Source: Clostridiales bacterium
GTDB taxonomy: Bacteria; Bacillota; Clostridia; Peptostreptococcales; Anaerovoracaceae
Assembly (NCBI GenBank): GCA_012799165.1
Contig: JAAZLU010000078.1
Coordinates: 1 to 7,757 of the forward strand
Reading direction: 5' to 3'
DNA length: 7,757 nucleotides
Shown: piece by piece, positions 1 to 7,149 of the stretch
Position numbering within the stretch: the first letter of the stretch is position 1
How the letters are laid out: every line of letters starts with the position of its first letter
Position numbers and translations under genes: made by a program
The notes under the pieces: generated by a model
Database searches by the model: none
The model's input: only the letters and a program-made list of their open reading frames with translations
What the model was told of the DNA's origin: nothing

Positions 1-629
1 ATATAATTGTTATGCGACATCCCAAGGAAGGATCCGCAAAACTGGCATCCGATGTCAGCAGCGTGCCGCTTATCAATGCGGGGGACGGCGGTCACCATCA
101 TCCTACGCAAACCTTGGCGGACTTGCTTACGATTGTGGAGACTAAAGGGGCTTTGGACAATATGAAGATAGGCGTGTGCGGAGATTTGAAGTTCGGGAGG
201 ACCGTTCATTCTCTCCTCAAGACGATGACGCGCTTTCCTGGCAACGAGTATGTTCTTATTTCTCCGGAAGAATTGAAAGTCCCCGATTATATTAAAAAGC
301 TGGTACTGGATGGACAGAAGATTCCCTACCGCGAAGAGGAAAGGCTGGAGAATGTAATAGCTGATCTGGACATCCTGTATATGACACGGGTTCAAAAAGA
401 GCGTTTCTTTAACGAAGCCGACTATGTGCGTCTCAAGGACAGCTATATACTCGACAATGCAAAGATGAGGTTTGCAAAAAATGATTTGGCCGTTCTTCAT
501 CCTCTGCCTAGAGTGAATGAGATTGCCCGGGAAGTGGATAACGATCCGCGGGCGCTCTACTTTAAACAGGCGTATTACGGGATGATTGTACGGATGGCGC
601 TGATTTCGAAATTATTGGGGGTGGCATAA
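1..629 (+). CDS. pyrB: Aspartate carbamoyltransferase catalytic subunit, 5'-truncated by window edge
   Basis: This enzyme joins carbamoyl phosphate and L-aspartate to give N-carbamoyl-L-aspartate, the first committed step of pyrimidine synthesis, in the cytoplasm. The open frame enters from the left edge (first full codon at 3), so the ATG at 12 is internal. It matches the 'MRHP' segment near residue 104 of the roughly 310-residue family, so about 100 N-terminal residues lie outside, including the Ser-Thr-Arg-Thr carbamoyl-phosphate loop. Visible family motifs, counted from the ATG at 12, are the Arg of MRHP (residue 2), HPTQT (30-34), the GRTVHSL segment, YMTRVQKER and HPLPR. These supply substrate-binding Arg, His and Gln residues in characterised ATCases. 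The TAA stop at 627-629 shares one base with the pyrI start (TAATG). An adjacent pyrI predicts a catalytic-regulatory holoenzyme. Identity is very secure; regulation cannot be judged because the 5' region is absent. Confidence 0.97.
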   Translation, partial: IIVMRHPKEGSAKLASDVSSVPLINAGDGGHHHPTQTLADLLTIVETKGALDNMKIGVCGDLKFGRTVHSLLKTMTRFPGNEYVLISPEELKVPDYIKKLVLDGQKIPYREEERLENVIADLDILYMTRVQKERFFNEADYVRLKDSYILDNAKMRFAKNDLAVLHPLPRVNEIAREVDNDPRALYFKQAYYGMIVRMALISKLLGVA

Positions 630-1057
630 TGCTTAGCATCGATAGTTTGACGAATGGAATCGTCATCGACCACATCCGGGCGGGGATGGGTCATAAAATA
701 TTCGAAGTGCTGGGTTTGGATAAGATGGGCTGCACCGTCGCCCTTATTATGAATGTCCAATCTAAAAAGCGCGGGAAAAAGGATATAATTAAGATAGAAA
801 ATGTCTTCGACATAGACCTCACCGAGATAGGTATTATCGATGACGGTGTAACGATTAATATTATTAGGGACGAAAAGATTCAGGAGAAAAAGTATATTCA
901 ATTACCCGAAGTCGTCGTCGGTCTTCTTAAATGTTCCAATCCGCGCTGTGTTACGAGCAGCGAGAGGGGTGTTGTAAGCAGCTTCACTCTCGTGGACAGG
1001 GAACTTAAGCAGTATAAGTGCGACTACTGCGACCACTTTTACGAAATGGAGGATTAG
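629..1057 (+). CDS. pyrI: Aspartate carbamoyltransferase regulatory subunit
   Basis: PyrI binds nucleotide effectors and holds PyrB trimers in an allosteric holoenzyme, so it tunes pathway flux to the nucleotide pool. The 142-residue product is slightly shorter than the E. coli protein (about 153). Two domains are visible: an N-terminal nucleotide-binding part (about 1-95, opening with the typical 'NGIVIDHI' segment) and a C-terminal zinc domain. The zinc ligands are Cys102, Cys107, Cys131 and Cys134, a C-x4-C-x23-C-x2-C pattern with the same spacing as the E. coli ligands, so zinc binding and contact with PyrB should be intact. A G-rich stretch at 617-624 (GGGGGTGG) is the likely ribosome binding site, 5-8 bases before the ATG, which overlaps the pyrB stop. 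Whether ATP, CTP or UTP are the effectors here is not shown by the sequence. Confidence 0.97.
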   Translation: MLSIDSLTNGIVIDHIRAGMGHKIFEVLGLDKMGCTVALIMNVQSKKRGKKDIIKIENVFDIDLTEIGIIDDGVTINIIRDEKIQEKKYIQLPEVVVGLLKCSNPRCVTSSERGVVSSFTLVDRELKQYKCDYCDHFYEMED

Positions 1058-2251
1058 ATGGGCTTGTTGATTGAGGGAGCGCGGCTGGTAGATCCCGACA
1101 TCGATATCTGCGGGGACATTCTGTTTGGAGAAAACATAGAGGAGATTGCCCGCAAAATTCCCCGAAGCGGGCACAACGTCGTCGACGGAAGCGGTATGGT
1201 TCTGATGCCGGCCTTTATCGATCTGCATGCGCATTTTAGAGATCCAGGTTTTCCCGAAAAGGAAGACCTGGAGAGCGGAGCGCGCGCAGCTCTCGCAGGC
1301 GGCTATACGGCGGTAAATTTGATGGCAAATACGAACCCGATTTGCGACAATGCGGATGTTTATGGCTATGTCATGGAAAAAGCGGAAACCTTGGATCTTA
1401 TACATATAGAGCAGGTGGTCGCCGTAACGAAGGGCTTCGACGGAGCGACGACGGAGCACTGGGATGAGCTTCCGCAGCGGGTTAGATTCCTCTCCGACGA
1501 CGGCAATGGAATTCAGTCGAGCGAGCTTATGTACCGCGTCATGAGGAAGGCGACAGAGAGGGGTCTGGGGCTGATGCTCCACGAGGAGGATTCCGGACTC
1601 TCTAAGATCGACTATCGTCTCGCCGAGGATGTAATGACTCTGCGGGATGTGTATTTGGCGGAGCACAGCGGATGCAGGGTTCACTTCTCCCATGTCAGCA
1701 CGGAGGCTTCCATCGAAGCCGTGCGCCGTGCAAAGCGCAGGGTTTCCAATATTACATGTGAAGTTACGCCTCACCACATAAGCATGGCGGACTCGGATTA
1801 CCGCGTGAATCCCCCGATACGAACGAGAAGAGATGCAGCGGCGCTTATCGATGCGATTCTTGACGGAACTGTCGACGCCATCGCGACGGATCATGCTCCT
1901 CATAGCGATGAGGACAAGCGGAGAGGGGCTCCGGGCATGATCGGTCTGGAAACGGCTTTCTCCACCTGCTATGAAGTTCTGGTTCAGAGCGGAATTATTT
2001 CGCTGCAGCGTCTGGTGGAGCTTATGAGTTCAAATCCGGCCCGCATTCTCGGTCTCAACAAGGGATACTTGAAGAAGGGAATGGATGCAGACGCTGTGCT
2101 TGTAGACTTGGAGGCGAAGCGAGTGGTGACTGGGGAAAGTCTGCATTCAAAGAGCTCCAATACTCCGCTTTTAGGGCGGGAGCTTCCGGCTGCAATCGTC
2201 GGAACAATCAGAGCCGGAAAGCTTCTGTACAGAAATGAGGGGCGCCTATGA
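1058..2251 (+). CDS. pyrC: Dihydroorotase (class I, shortened clostridial type)
   Basis: This zinc amidohydrolase closes N-carbamoyl-L-aspartate to dihydroorotate in the cytoplasm. The 397-residue protein shows the amidohydrolase layout. The HxH metal motif is at 57-59 in '[10 protein letters not shown]', followed by substrate-binding residues in 'NTNP' (91-94). The Asp pair of 'SDDG' (147-148) includes the position that bridges the metals in Bacillus-type class I enzymes. Histidines follow at 175 ('LHEED') and 212 ('SHVST'), and the catalytic Asp278 lies in 'ATDHAPH'. The segment between 'HEED' and 'RDVYLAE' (177-201) is roughly 15-20 residues shorter than in Bacillus enzymes; from memory, this short form also occurs in Clostridium. 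The ATG follows the pyrI stop with no gap, and GGAGG at 1048-1052 sits 5 bases before it. The end overlaps pyrF by 4 bases (ATGA). A hydantoinase is a less likely alternative given the operon and motifs. Confidence 0.96.
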   Translation: MGLLIEGARLVDPDIDICGDILFGENIEEIARKIPRSGHNVVDGSGMVLMPAFIDLHAHFRDPGFPEKEDLESGARAALAGGYTAVNLMANTNPICDNADVYGYVMEKAETLDLIHIEQVVAVTKGFDGATTEHWDELPQRVRFLSDDGNGIQSSELMYRVMRKATERGLGLMLHEEDSGLSKIDYRLAEDVMTLRDVYLAEHSGCRVHFSHVSTEASIEAVRRAKRRVSNITCEVTPHHISMADSDYRVNPPIRTRRDAAALIDAILDGTVDAIATDHAPHSDEDKRRGAPGMIGLETAFSTCYEVLVQSGIISLQRLVELMSSNPARILGLNKGYLKKGMDADAVLVDLEAKRVVTGESLHSKSSNTPLLGRELPAAIVGTIRAGKLLYRNEGRL

Positions 2252-3102
2252 TTATCGATAAACTGCATAAAAGAGTTGCGGAGAAGGGATTTGTCTGCGT
2301 AGGTCTGGACACGGATATTTCCTATATCCCGGAAAGAATTCGTAAGGACGCAGGTTCGATCTCCGAAGCGATCTTCCGCTTTAATGCGGAAATTATCGAC
2401 GCTACCGGCGATATTGCGGCAGTCTACAAGCCGCAGATCGCCTATTACGAAGCCTGCGGAACGGAAGGAATGCAGGCTTATCGAAAGACCCTGGCCTACC
2501 TGCGGGAGAGGGATTTTCTTTCCATCGGAGATGTAAAGCGAGGAGATATCGCCGCTACCGCTCAGATGTATGCCAAGGGACATTTTTCCGGGGATTTCGA
2601 GGTGGATTTTATAACTTTGAACCCCTACATGGGCTTCGACAGCATTGCACCCTACCTTCCATATCTTGAGTCGGGGGAAAAGGGTGTATTCGTCCTTCTT
2701 CGCACTTCAAATCCCGGAGCGAAGGATATAGAATATTTGCCTTACGAAGGCGAAGCGCTTTACTACCATATCGGGGACCGCCTGCGGGAGATGGCGGAGC
2801 CGTTTCGCGGAAACTGCGGCTACAGCAGCCTGGGTCTTGTCGTCGGTGGAACCCACAGCGAGGAAGCGATGGAAATTCGCAATCGCTATGAGGATATGTT
2901 TTTCCTTATTCCGGGCTACGGAGCGCAGGGAGGAAAAGCCGAGGACATCCGCCTTTACCTGAACGATTTTAATGGCGCTGTTGTAAATTCTTCCCGCGGA
3001 ATAATCAAAAATCATCAAAAATATGAGGACGGCGACGAAAATTTAGGCCTGTATGCGCGGCAGGCGGTTCTTGAAATGAGGGAAGCTATCTATGGAAAAT
3101 AA
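2248..3102 (+). CDS. pyrF: Orotidine 5'-phosphate decarboxylase, group 2 (long form)
   Basis: PyrF decarboxylates OMP to UMP, the last step of de novo UMP synthesis. The 284-residue length and sequence place it in group 2, the longer form found in clostridia, actinobacteria and others, rather than the roughly 230-residue E. coli/Bacillus form. Visible features are the N-terminal substrate Asp in 'VGLDTD' (21), the '[10 protein letters not shown]' strand with Lys61, and the catalytic DxKxxD motif (Asp95, Lys97, Asp100 in 'GDVKRGDI'). The phosphate-binding loop 'IPGYGAQGG' (221-229) and Arg250 in 'NSSRGI' follow. All charged active-site residues expected for the family appear present. GAGGGG at 2237-2242 lies 5 bases before the ATG, which forms an ATGA overlap with the pyrC stop. 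It sits before pyrK and pyrD although it acts last in the pathway, a common clostridial order. Confidence 0.96.
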   Translation: MIIDKLHKRVAEKGFVCVGLDTDISYIPERIRKDAGSISEAIFRFNAEIIDATGDIAAVYKPQIAYYEACGTEGMQAYRKTLAYLRERDFLSIGDVKRGDIAATAQMYAKGHFSGDFEVDFITLNPYMGFDSIAPYLPYLESGEKGVFVLLRTSNPGAKDIEYLPYEGEALYYHIGDRLREMAEPFRGNCGYSSLGLVVGGTHSEEAMEIRNRYEDMFFLIPGYGAQGGKAEDIRLYLNDFNGAVVNSSRGIIKNHQKYEDGDENLGLYARQAVLEMREAIYGK

Positions 3103-3817
3103 GGGATATAGGGAGTTTCCCGTCATAAGCAACGAGGCCGTGGTCGAAAATATTTACCGCATGGATCTCGGAGGGGACTTTATCGCCGAGCCCGGGCAAT
3201 TCTTTATGCTTCGCAGCAAAGGAGCAGGACCGCTTCTGTCCAGGCCTCTGAGCATATGCGATATTTCGCAGGGATATCTGACTTTTCTATATGCAGTTGT
3301 CGGCGAGGGAACCGCGATATTATCTCGCAAAAGGCCGGGGGACGCGGTTCAGCTTTTGGGGCCTTTGGGGAATTCCTATAAAGTGAAGAGCGAGAGAAAA
3401 ACCGCTCTTATCGGCGGTGGTATTGGCATCGCGCCGCTGCTCTACATTGCGAAGACGGCGGAGATTAAGCCGGATATCTACCTCGGCTTTCGCGATGCTC
3501 CCTTTTTTGAAAAGGAGTTTGAAGCATACGCCGGGAAGCTGCAGATTGCAACGGAGACCGGCGGCGTCGGATATCGAGGATTTGTGACGGATATAAGAAA
3601 TTGGGACGATTACGATGAGCTCTTTGCATGCGGACCGATGCCCATGCTCAAGGCTCTGTCGAGAAAAGTTGTCGATTGCGAGCTGTATCTTTCCCTGGAG
3701 GCTCACATGGCCTGCGGGATAGGGGCATGTCTGGGATGCGCCGTGGAAACCGTGCATGGTATGAAGCGAGTATGTAAGGACGGCCCGATTTTTTCCGCAA
3801 AGGAGTTGATATTATGA
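3092..3817 (+). CDS. pyrK: Dihydroorotate dehydrogenase B (NAD+), electron-transfer subunit
   Basis: PyrK carries FAD and a [2Fe-2S] cluster and passes electrons from PyrD to NAD+ within a PyrD2-PyrK2 heterotetramer. The 241-residue protein has an N-terminal ferredoxin-reductase-like FAD domain (about 1-98) with the flavin motif 'RPLSI' (51-55). An NAD-binding domain follows (about 100-195), with 'GGGIGIAPL' (108-116) and 'ACGPMPML' (179-186). The C-terminal cluster site has Cys208, Cys213, Cys216 and Cys228 (C-x4-C-x2-C-x11-C), as expected for the family; the last spacing is a few residues shorter than I recall for Lactococcus lactis PyrK. The ATG at 3092 overlaps the end of pyrF by 11 bases and follows GAGGGA at 3078-3083 by 8 bases. 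Placement directly before pyrD is the standard arrangement for class 1B enzymes. Confidence 0.96.
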   Translation: MENKGYREFPVISNEAVVENIYRMDLGGDFIAEPGQFFMLRSKGAGPLLSRPLSICDISQGYLTFLYAVVGEGTAILSRKRPGDAVQLLGPLGNSYKVKSERKTALIGGGIGIAPLLYIAKTAEIKPDIYLGFRDAPFFEKEFEAYAGKLQIATETGGVGYRGFVTDIRNWDDYDELFACGPMPMLKALSRKVVDCELYLSLEAHMACGIGACLGCAVETVHGMKRVCKDGPIFSAKELIL

Positions 3818-4722
3818 GGACGGATCTTGCGGGAATCTCCTTGAAGAATCCGCTTATAGCGGCAAGCGGAACTTTCGGTTTCGGGCAGGAGTTCGGCGAG
3901 TATTTCGACCCGGGAATTCTGGGTGCCATCGCGACCAAGGGTCTGACTCTTGAACCCCGCATGGGGAACCGCGGCCGGCGCATACACGAGACCCCGGCGG
4001 GCATGATGAATAGCATAGGCCTGCAGAACCCTTCAGTTGCGGTCTTTATCGCGGAGGAGCTTCCCCGGATGCGCAGCTACGGAACGGAGATTATCGCCAA
4101 TGTGGGCGGGGCCGGGATAGAGGACTACGAGGAGGCCATAGAGCTTCTGGAGGCTACGGATATATCGATAATCGAGTTGAATATTTCTTGTCCCAATGTA
4201 AAGGAGGGGGGAATGGCTTTCGGCATTCGCTGCAGCTCCGCCCGGCGGATTGTCCGCGCGATTCGCCGCTGCTGCACGAAGAAGTTAATGGTAAAGTTAT
4301 CTCCCAACGCGGAGAATATTGTCGATATGGCGTACACCTGCGCCGAAGAAGGGGCCGACGCCCTGTCTTTGGTCAACACATTCAATGCTCTGGCGATAGA
4401 CATAGAAAACAGGCGGCCGGTTTTTAACAATGTAACGGCCGGGTTATCGGGTCCCGCCATAAAGCCCATCGCGCTGCGCATGGTGTACGAGGTTGCCAAA
4501 GCCGTCGATCTTCCCGTCGTCGGCATAGGCGGAATCAGCAACTGGAAGGACGCTGTGGAGTACATCATGGCCGGGGCGACGGCGGTTCAGGTGGGAACGG
4601 CGAACTTTGTCGATCCTCTGACCATGCCGAAGATAATCGAAGGCATGCAGCTGTATATGAAACGGGAAGGAATTCAGAATCTAAGCGAGATAAGGGGAAT
4701 TATCGGAGGCAATCATGGATAG
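3814..4722 (+). CDS. pyrD: Dihydroorotate dehydrogenase B, catalytic subunit (class 1B)
   Basis: PyrD is the FMN subunit that oxidises dihydroorotate to orotate; with PyrK it uses NAD+, so the enzyme is cytosolic and independent of membrane quinones. The 302-residue TIM-barrel protein contains Lys42 in 'ATKGLT' (FMN contact), the substrate loop 'NSIGLQNP' (66-73) and the catalytic base Cys126 in '[10 protein letters not shown]'. A cysteine at this position marks class 1, whereas class 2 membrane enzymes use serine. Lys161 ('MVKLSPN'), 'GLSGPAI' (210-216), 'GIGGI' (237-241) and 'GT' (261-262) complete the FMN and phosphate sites. There is no N-terminal membrane helix. AAGGAG at 3800-3805 precedes the ATG by 8 bases, and the ATGA overlap with pyrK suggests coupled synthesis of the two subunits. 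The 1B rather than 1A call rests on the adjacent pyrK. Confidence 0.97.
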   Translation: MRTDLAGISLKNPLIAASGTFGFGQEFGEYFDPGILGAIATKGLTLEPRMGNRGRRIHETPAGMMNSIGLQNPSVAVFIAEELPRMRSYGTEIIANVGGAGIEDYEEAIELLEATDISIIELNISCPNVKEGGMAFGIRCSSARRIVRAIRRCCTKKLMVKLSPNAENIVDMAYTCAEEGADALSLVNTFNALAIDIENRRPVFNNVTAGLSGPAIKPIALRMVYEVAKAVDLPVVGIGGISNWKDAVEYIMAGATAVQVGTANFVDPLTMPKIIEGMQLYMKREGIQNLSEIRGIIGGNHG

Positions 4723-5317
4723 AACGCAGGAATTATTAAAAGAGTCCGGGGCACTCCTGCACGGACATTTTCTTCTCTCGTCGGGCAAGCACAGCGACGG
4801 CTATGTTCAATGTGCAAAGCTGCTGATGCATCCGGAGAGGGCGGCGGAGGCGGTCGGCGTTATCGCGGATAAGCTTCGGCGGGCGGGAGTGCAGGCGGAT
4901 ATGGTGTGCGGCCCCGCCATGGGTGGCATAGTAATCGCTTACGAGCTGGGGCGCCAGCTGGGCGTGCCGGCCATTTTTACGGAAAGAGAGAATGGCGAGA
5001 TGACTCTGCGCCGCGGTTTTGAAGTGAGGGAGGGGCAAAGAATCTTAATCGCCGAAGACGTGGTAACCACGGGGAAATCCTCCATGGAATCCGCGCGCGC
5101 TTTGGAGAGCAAGGGGGCTAAAGTCATCGGCATCGCCTGTCTTGTGGATCGCAGCGAAGCGGGAACGGTGTCGGTGCCGATATACAGTTCAACTCAGATA
5201 CGGATAAATACTTACGATGCGGACACATGCCCGCTTTGCAGAAGCGATGAGCCCTTGGTGAAGCCAGGAAGCCGGAACTTGACTCCGTCCGCAGGCTGCC
5301 GGGACTTGTATATTTAG
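4715..5317 (+). CDS. pyrE: Orotate phosphoribosyltransferase
   Basis: PyrE transfers phosphoribose from PRPP to orotate, giving OMP. The 200-residue protein shows the N-terminal '[12 protein letters not shown]' orotate-side segment (21-32), 'GPAMGGI' (66-72) and the mobile catalytic loop '[14 protein letters not shown]' (89-102). The PRPP motif '[14 protein letters not shown]' (110-123) has its acidic pair at Glu114-Asp115. A CPLC cysteine pair (172-175) precedes the 'LVKPGSR' ending typical of this clostridial-type subgroup. After Arg187 the frame continues 13 residues (to 'DLYI') beyond the usual end, an unremarkable-looking tail that may be dispensable. GGAGG at 4705-4709 lies 5 bases before the ATG, which overlaps the end of pyrD by 8 bases. 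It is the last pyr gene of the cluster, and no clear terminator follows it. Confidence 0.96.
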   Translation: MDRTQELLKESGALLHGHFLLSSGKHSDGYVQCAKLLMHPERAAEAVGVIADKLRRAGVQADMVCGPAMGGIVIAYELGRQLGVPAIFTERENGEMTLRRGFEVREGQRILIAEDVVTTGKSSMESARALESKGAKVIGIACLVDRSEAGTVSVPIYSSTQIRINTYDADTCPLCRSDEPLVKPGSRNLTPSAGCRDLYI

Positions 5318-5334
5318 CCAAAATATGATAAAAT
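5306..5334 (+). promoter_or_regulatory. Candidate sigma-A-type promoter for the acyl-CoA synthetase
   Basis: A -35-like TTGTAT (5306-5311, 3 of 6 consensus bases) and a -10-like TAAAAT (5329-5334, 5 of 6) are separated by 17 bases. A second -10-like hexamer, TATGAT (5324-5329), overlaps this region but has no matching -35. The site straddles the end of pyrE and would start transcription near 5341, about 70 bases before the next start codon. An imperfect palindrome at 5318-5338 (CCAAA and TTTGG arms) overlaps the -10 and could be an operator. This is a visual match only, since AT-rich stretches produce such hexamers by chance. Confidence 0.3.
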
Positions 5335-5402
5335 TTGGGGAAGCTTTTAAAGCCGAAATCTTTTGCGACAGTATTTTTCAGGGGATCGGGAGTAGAAATT
5401 CC

Positions 5403-5407
5403 GGGAG
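5403..5407 (+). promoter_or_regulatory. Ribosome binding site supporting a TTG start
   Basis: GGGAG lies 6 bases before the TTG at 5414-5416. An in-frame stop at 5393-5395 means the synthetase cannot start further upstream. The first in-frame ATG (5459) has only a weak purine stretch before it. The TTG is therefore the best-supported start. A similar CGGGAG copy occurs 15 bases upstream (5387-5392) with no start codon at a usable distance. Confidence 0.7.
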
Positions 5408-5413
5408 ATAAAA

Positions 5414-7147
5414 TTGTTTAAGTTTCTGCGTAAATCTAATGACGATGAAAGACCGAACATGCTCAGAGATGTAAGTGATCTCAGGGATCTGTTGAATTAT
5501 GCCGCGGAGAGCTACGGCGAGAAGGCGGCATATCTATATAAGAAAAAGCTCGGCGGAGAGTATCTGCCGATATCCTTCAATCAATTTCGCGAAGATGTCA
5601 ATAATCTGGGAAACGCCCTGCTAGAGGCGGGCTATAAAGGCAAGCATATTGCCCTTATAGGAGAAAATCGCTACGAATGGGTGGTCAGCTATCTTGCCGT
5701 CGCCTGCGGCCTTGGGGTTATAGTTCCTCTGGACAAGGAGCTGCCTGTGCAGGAGATCGCTGCCCTGATAGACAGGGCGGATGTGAGCGCGGTAATCTAT
5801 TCGTCCAAGGTTGGAAGTAAGCTTAAGGAAGCTCTCGAAGGCAGAGAGGATATAGACCTAATCTCCATGGAGATTTTGAGCAGCGAGGGCAGTTTAAAGT
5901 CCCTCAAGGCCCTGATTGCGAGAGGGGCGGAGCTGAGAAAAAGAGGCATGCATCGTTTTGAAGGCTTGCCTATAGACCCGAACGATTTTTGCACGCTCAT
6001 ATTTACCTCGGGAACGACCGGGCTTGCGAAGGGGGTTATGCTCTGCCACAGAAATATCGCCTACAATGTTTCTGCGATGGCTGAATATATGGATGCCTCC
6101 GCGTTTTTCGATCGCAAGGTGGGACTATCGCTTCTTCCTATGCACCACTGCTTCGGCTTTACTGCGGATGTGCTCACTTCTCTGCATCAGGGAGGCACGC
6201 TGGCCTTTTGCGAGGGCTTAAAGCACGTCGCAAAGAATATGAAGGAAGCTAAGATAAGCTACCTTATAGCCGTGCCGCTGATATACGAGAGCATACACGA
6301 TAAAATCTGGAAGAAGGCGGAGGAGAGCGGAAGGGCGGATAAGATGAGGGCTGCCATCAAGATGATAAAGGCGCTTTCTCATATAAACAAGAAGGTTCAA
6401 AGGAGGGCCGCGCGGCTCTTCAAGGAGGTTCACGACGCTCTGGGAGGAACGCCGAAATTGTTGATTGCGGGAGGTGCGCCTTCGGACCCCAGCGTCATGG
6501 CCAATTTTAACGCCATGGGTATACTTATGGTTCAAGGCTACGGAATGACCGAAACCTCGCCGGTGATAACTCTCAATCCCTGGTATGCGCCCAAGCATGC
6601 ATCCGTAGGGTTGCCGCTTCCGGGCACGGAGATTCGCATCGACGATCCCGACAGCGACGGTATAGGGGAGCTCCTCTGCAGGAGCGATGCAGTTATGCTC
6701 GGCTATTACAAGGATGAGGAGGAGACATCGAATGTTCTCAGCGAGGACGGATGGCTGCGCACTGGAGATTACGGCTATGCGGATAAGGACGGATATTATT
6801 ATCTGACGGGTCGCAAGAAGAATGTGATAGTAACCAAGAACGGCAAGAATATCTTCCCCGAGGAGGTGGAATATTACCTGCTCAAGAGCCCGTATATAGA
6901 GGAGGTTATAGTCAGAGGAGTACAGGACGAAGGAAAGTCGGATCTGGTCGTCTGCGCCGAGATTTATCCTAATCTGGAGAAGTTGGAGGAAGAAGGCTCG
7001 CCGACGGGCGAGGCCCTGCGCGCTCTCATCAAGAGGGAAGTCGATAAATACAACGACAAGATGCCTCTGTATAAGCGTGTCAAGCGCTTTACGCTAAGGG
7101 ACACTTGCTTCGAGAAGACGACCACCAGGAAGATCAAGAGGTGGTAG
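5414..7147 (+). CDS. AMP-binding acyl-CoA synthetase, long-chain fatty acid type
   Basis: This is an ANL-superfamily enzyme that probably activates a fatty acid with ATP to an acyl-adenylate and then transfers it to CoA. The 577-residue protein has the P-loop-like A3 motif 'FTSGTTGLAKGV' (197-208), 'PMHHCFGF' (242-249), A5 'GYGMTETSP' (375-383), A7 'WLRTGD' (447-452), the A8 hinge 'GRKKNVIVTKNGKNI' (466-480), and the A10 lysine Lys573 in 'TTTRKIKR'. A basic helical insert at about 300-345 resembles that of long-chain (FadD/FAA-like) members, and the C-terminal domain is complete. No membrane segment is evident. The start is TTG; using the ATG at 5459 would remove only 15 poorly conserved residues. 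It follows pyrE by 96 bases and precedes the racemase by 2 bases. Chain length and acceptor (CoA or another thiol) cannot be fixed from sequence, so no gene symbol is given. Confidence 0.88.
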   Translation: MFKFLRKSNDDERPNMLRDVSDLRDLLNYAAESYGEKAAYLYKKKLGGEYLPISFNQFREDVNNLGNALLEAGYKGKHIALIGENRYEWVVSYLAVACGLGVIVPLDKELPVQEIAALIDRADVSAVIYSSKVGSKLKEALEGREDIDLISMEILSSEGSLKSLKALIARGAELRKRGMHRFEGLPIDPNDFCTLIFTSGTTGLAKGVMLCHRNIAYNVSAMAEYMDASAFFDRKVGLSLLPMHHCFGFTADVLTSLHQGGTLAFCEGLKHVAKNMKEAKISYLIAVPLIYESIHDKIWKKAEESGRADKMRAAIKMIKALSHINKKVQRRAARLFKEVHDALGGTPKLLIAGGAPSDPSVMANFNAMGILMVQGYGMTETSPVITLNPWYAPKHASVGLPLPGTEIRIDDPDSDGIGELLCRSDAVMLGYYKDEEETSNVLSEDGWLRTGDYGYADKDGYYYLTGRKKNVIVTKNGKNIFPEEVEYYLLKSPYIEEVIVRGVQDEGKSDLVVCAEIYPNLEKLEEEGSPTGEALRALIKREVDKYNDKMPLYKRVKRFTLRDTCFEKTTTRKIKRW

Positions 7148-7149
7148 AT

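Noticed and set aside
575..901. 108-residue - strand open frame opposite pyrB/pyrI
   Set aside because: It mirrors coding sequence with clear family matches on the + strand and has no recognisable motif of its own.
902..1903. 333-residue open frame on the - strand opposite pyrC
   Set aside because: It lies entirely opposite pyrI/pyrC, which carry full family motifs; its translation shows no recognisable domain, and such long antisense frames are common opposite codon-biased genes.
1984..2583. 199-residue - strand open frame across the pyrC/pyrF junction
   Set aside because: It covers two well-supported + strand genes and shows no domain-like sequence; a shadow frame.
4188..4427. 79-residue + strand frame inside pyrD
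   Set aside because: It is an out-of-frame reading of pyrD, which is intact and has all catalytic residues.
5279..5284. TTGACT as a -35 element at the end of pyrE
   Set aside because: Although 5 of 6 consensus bases match, no -10-like hexamer lies 16-18 bases downstream; the nearest (TATATT, 5309-5314) is 24 bases away.
5343..5353. GCTTTTAAAGC inverted repeat as a terminator after pyrE
   Set aside because: The arms are 5 bases with a 1-base centre, too tight to form a hairpin, AT-rich, and not followed by a T run.
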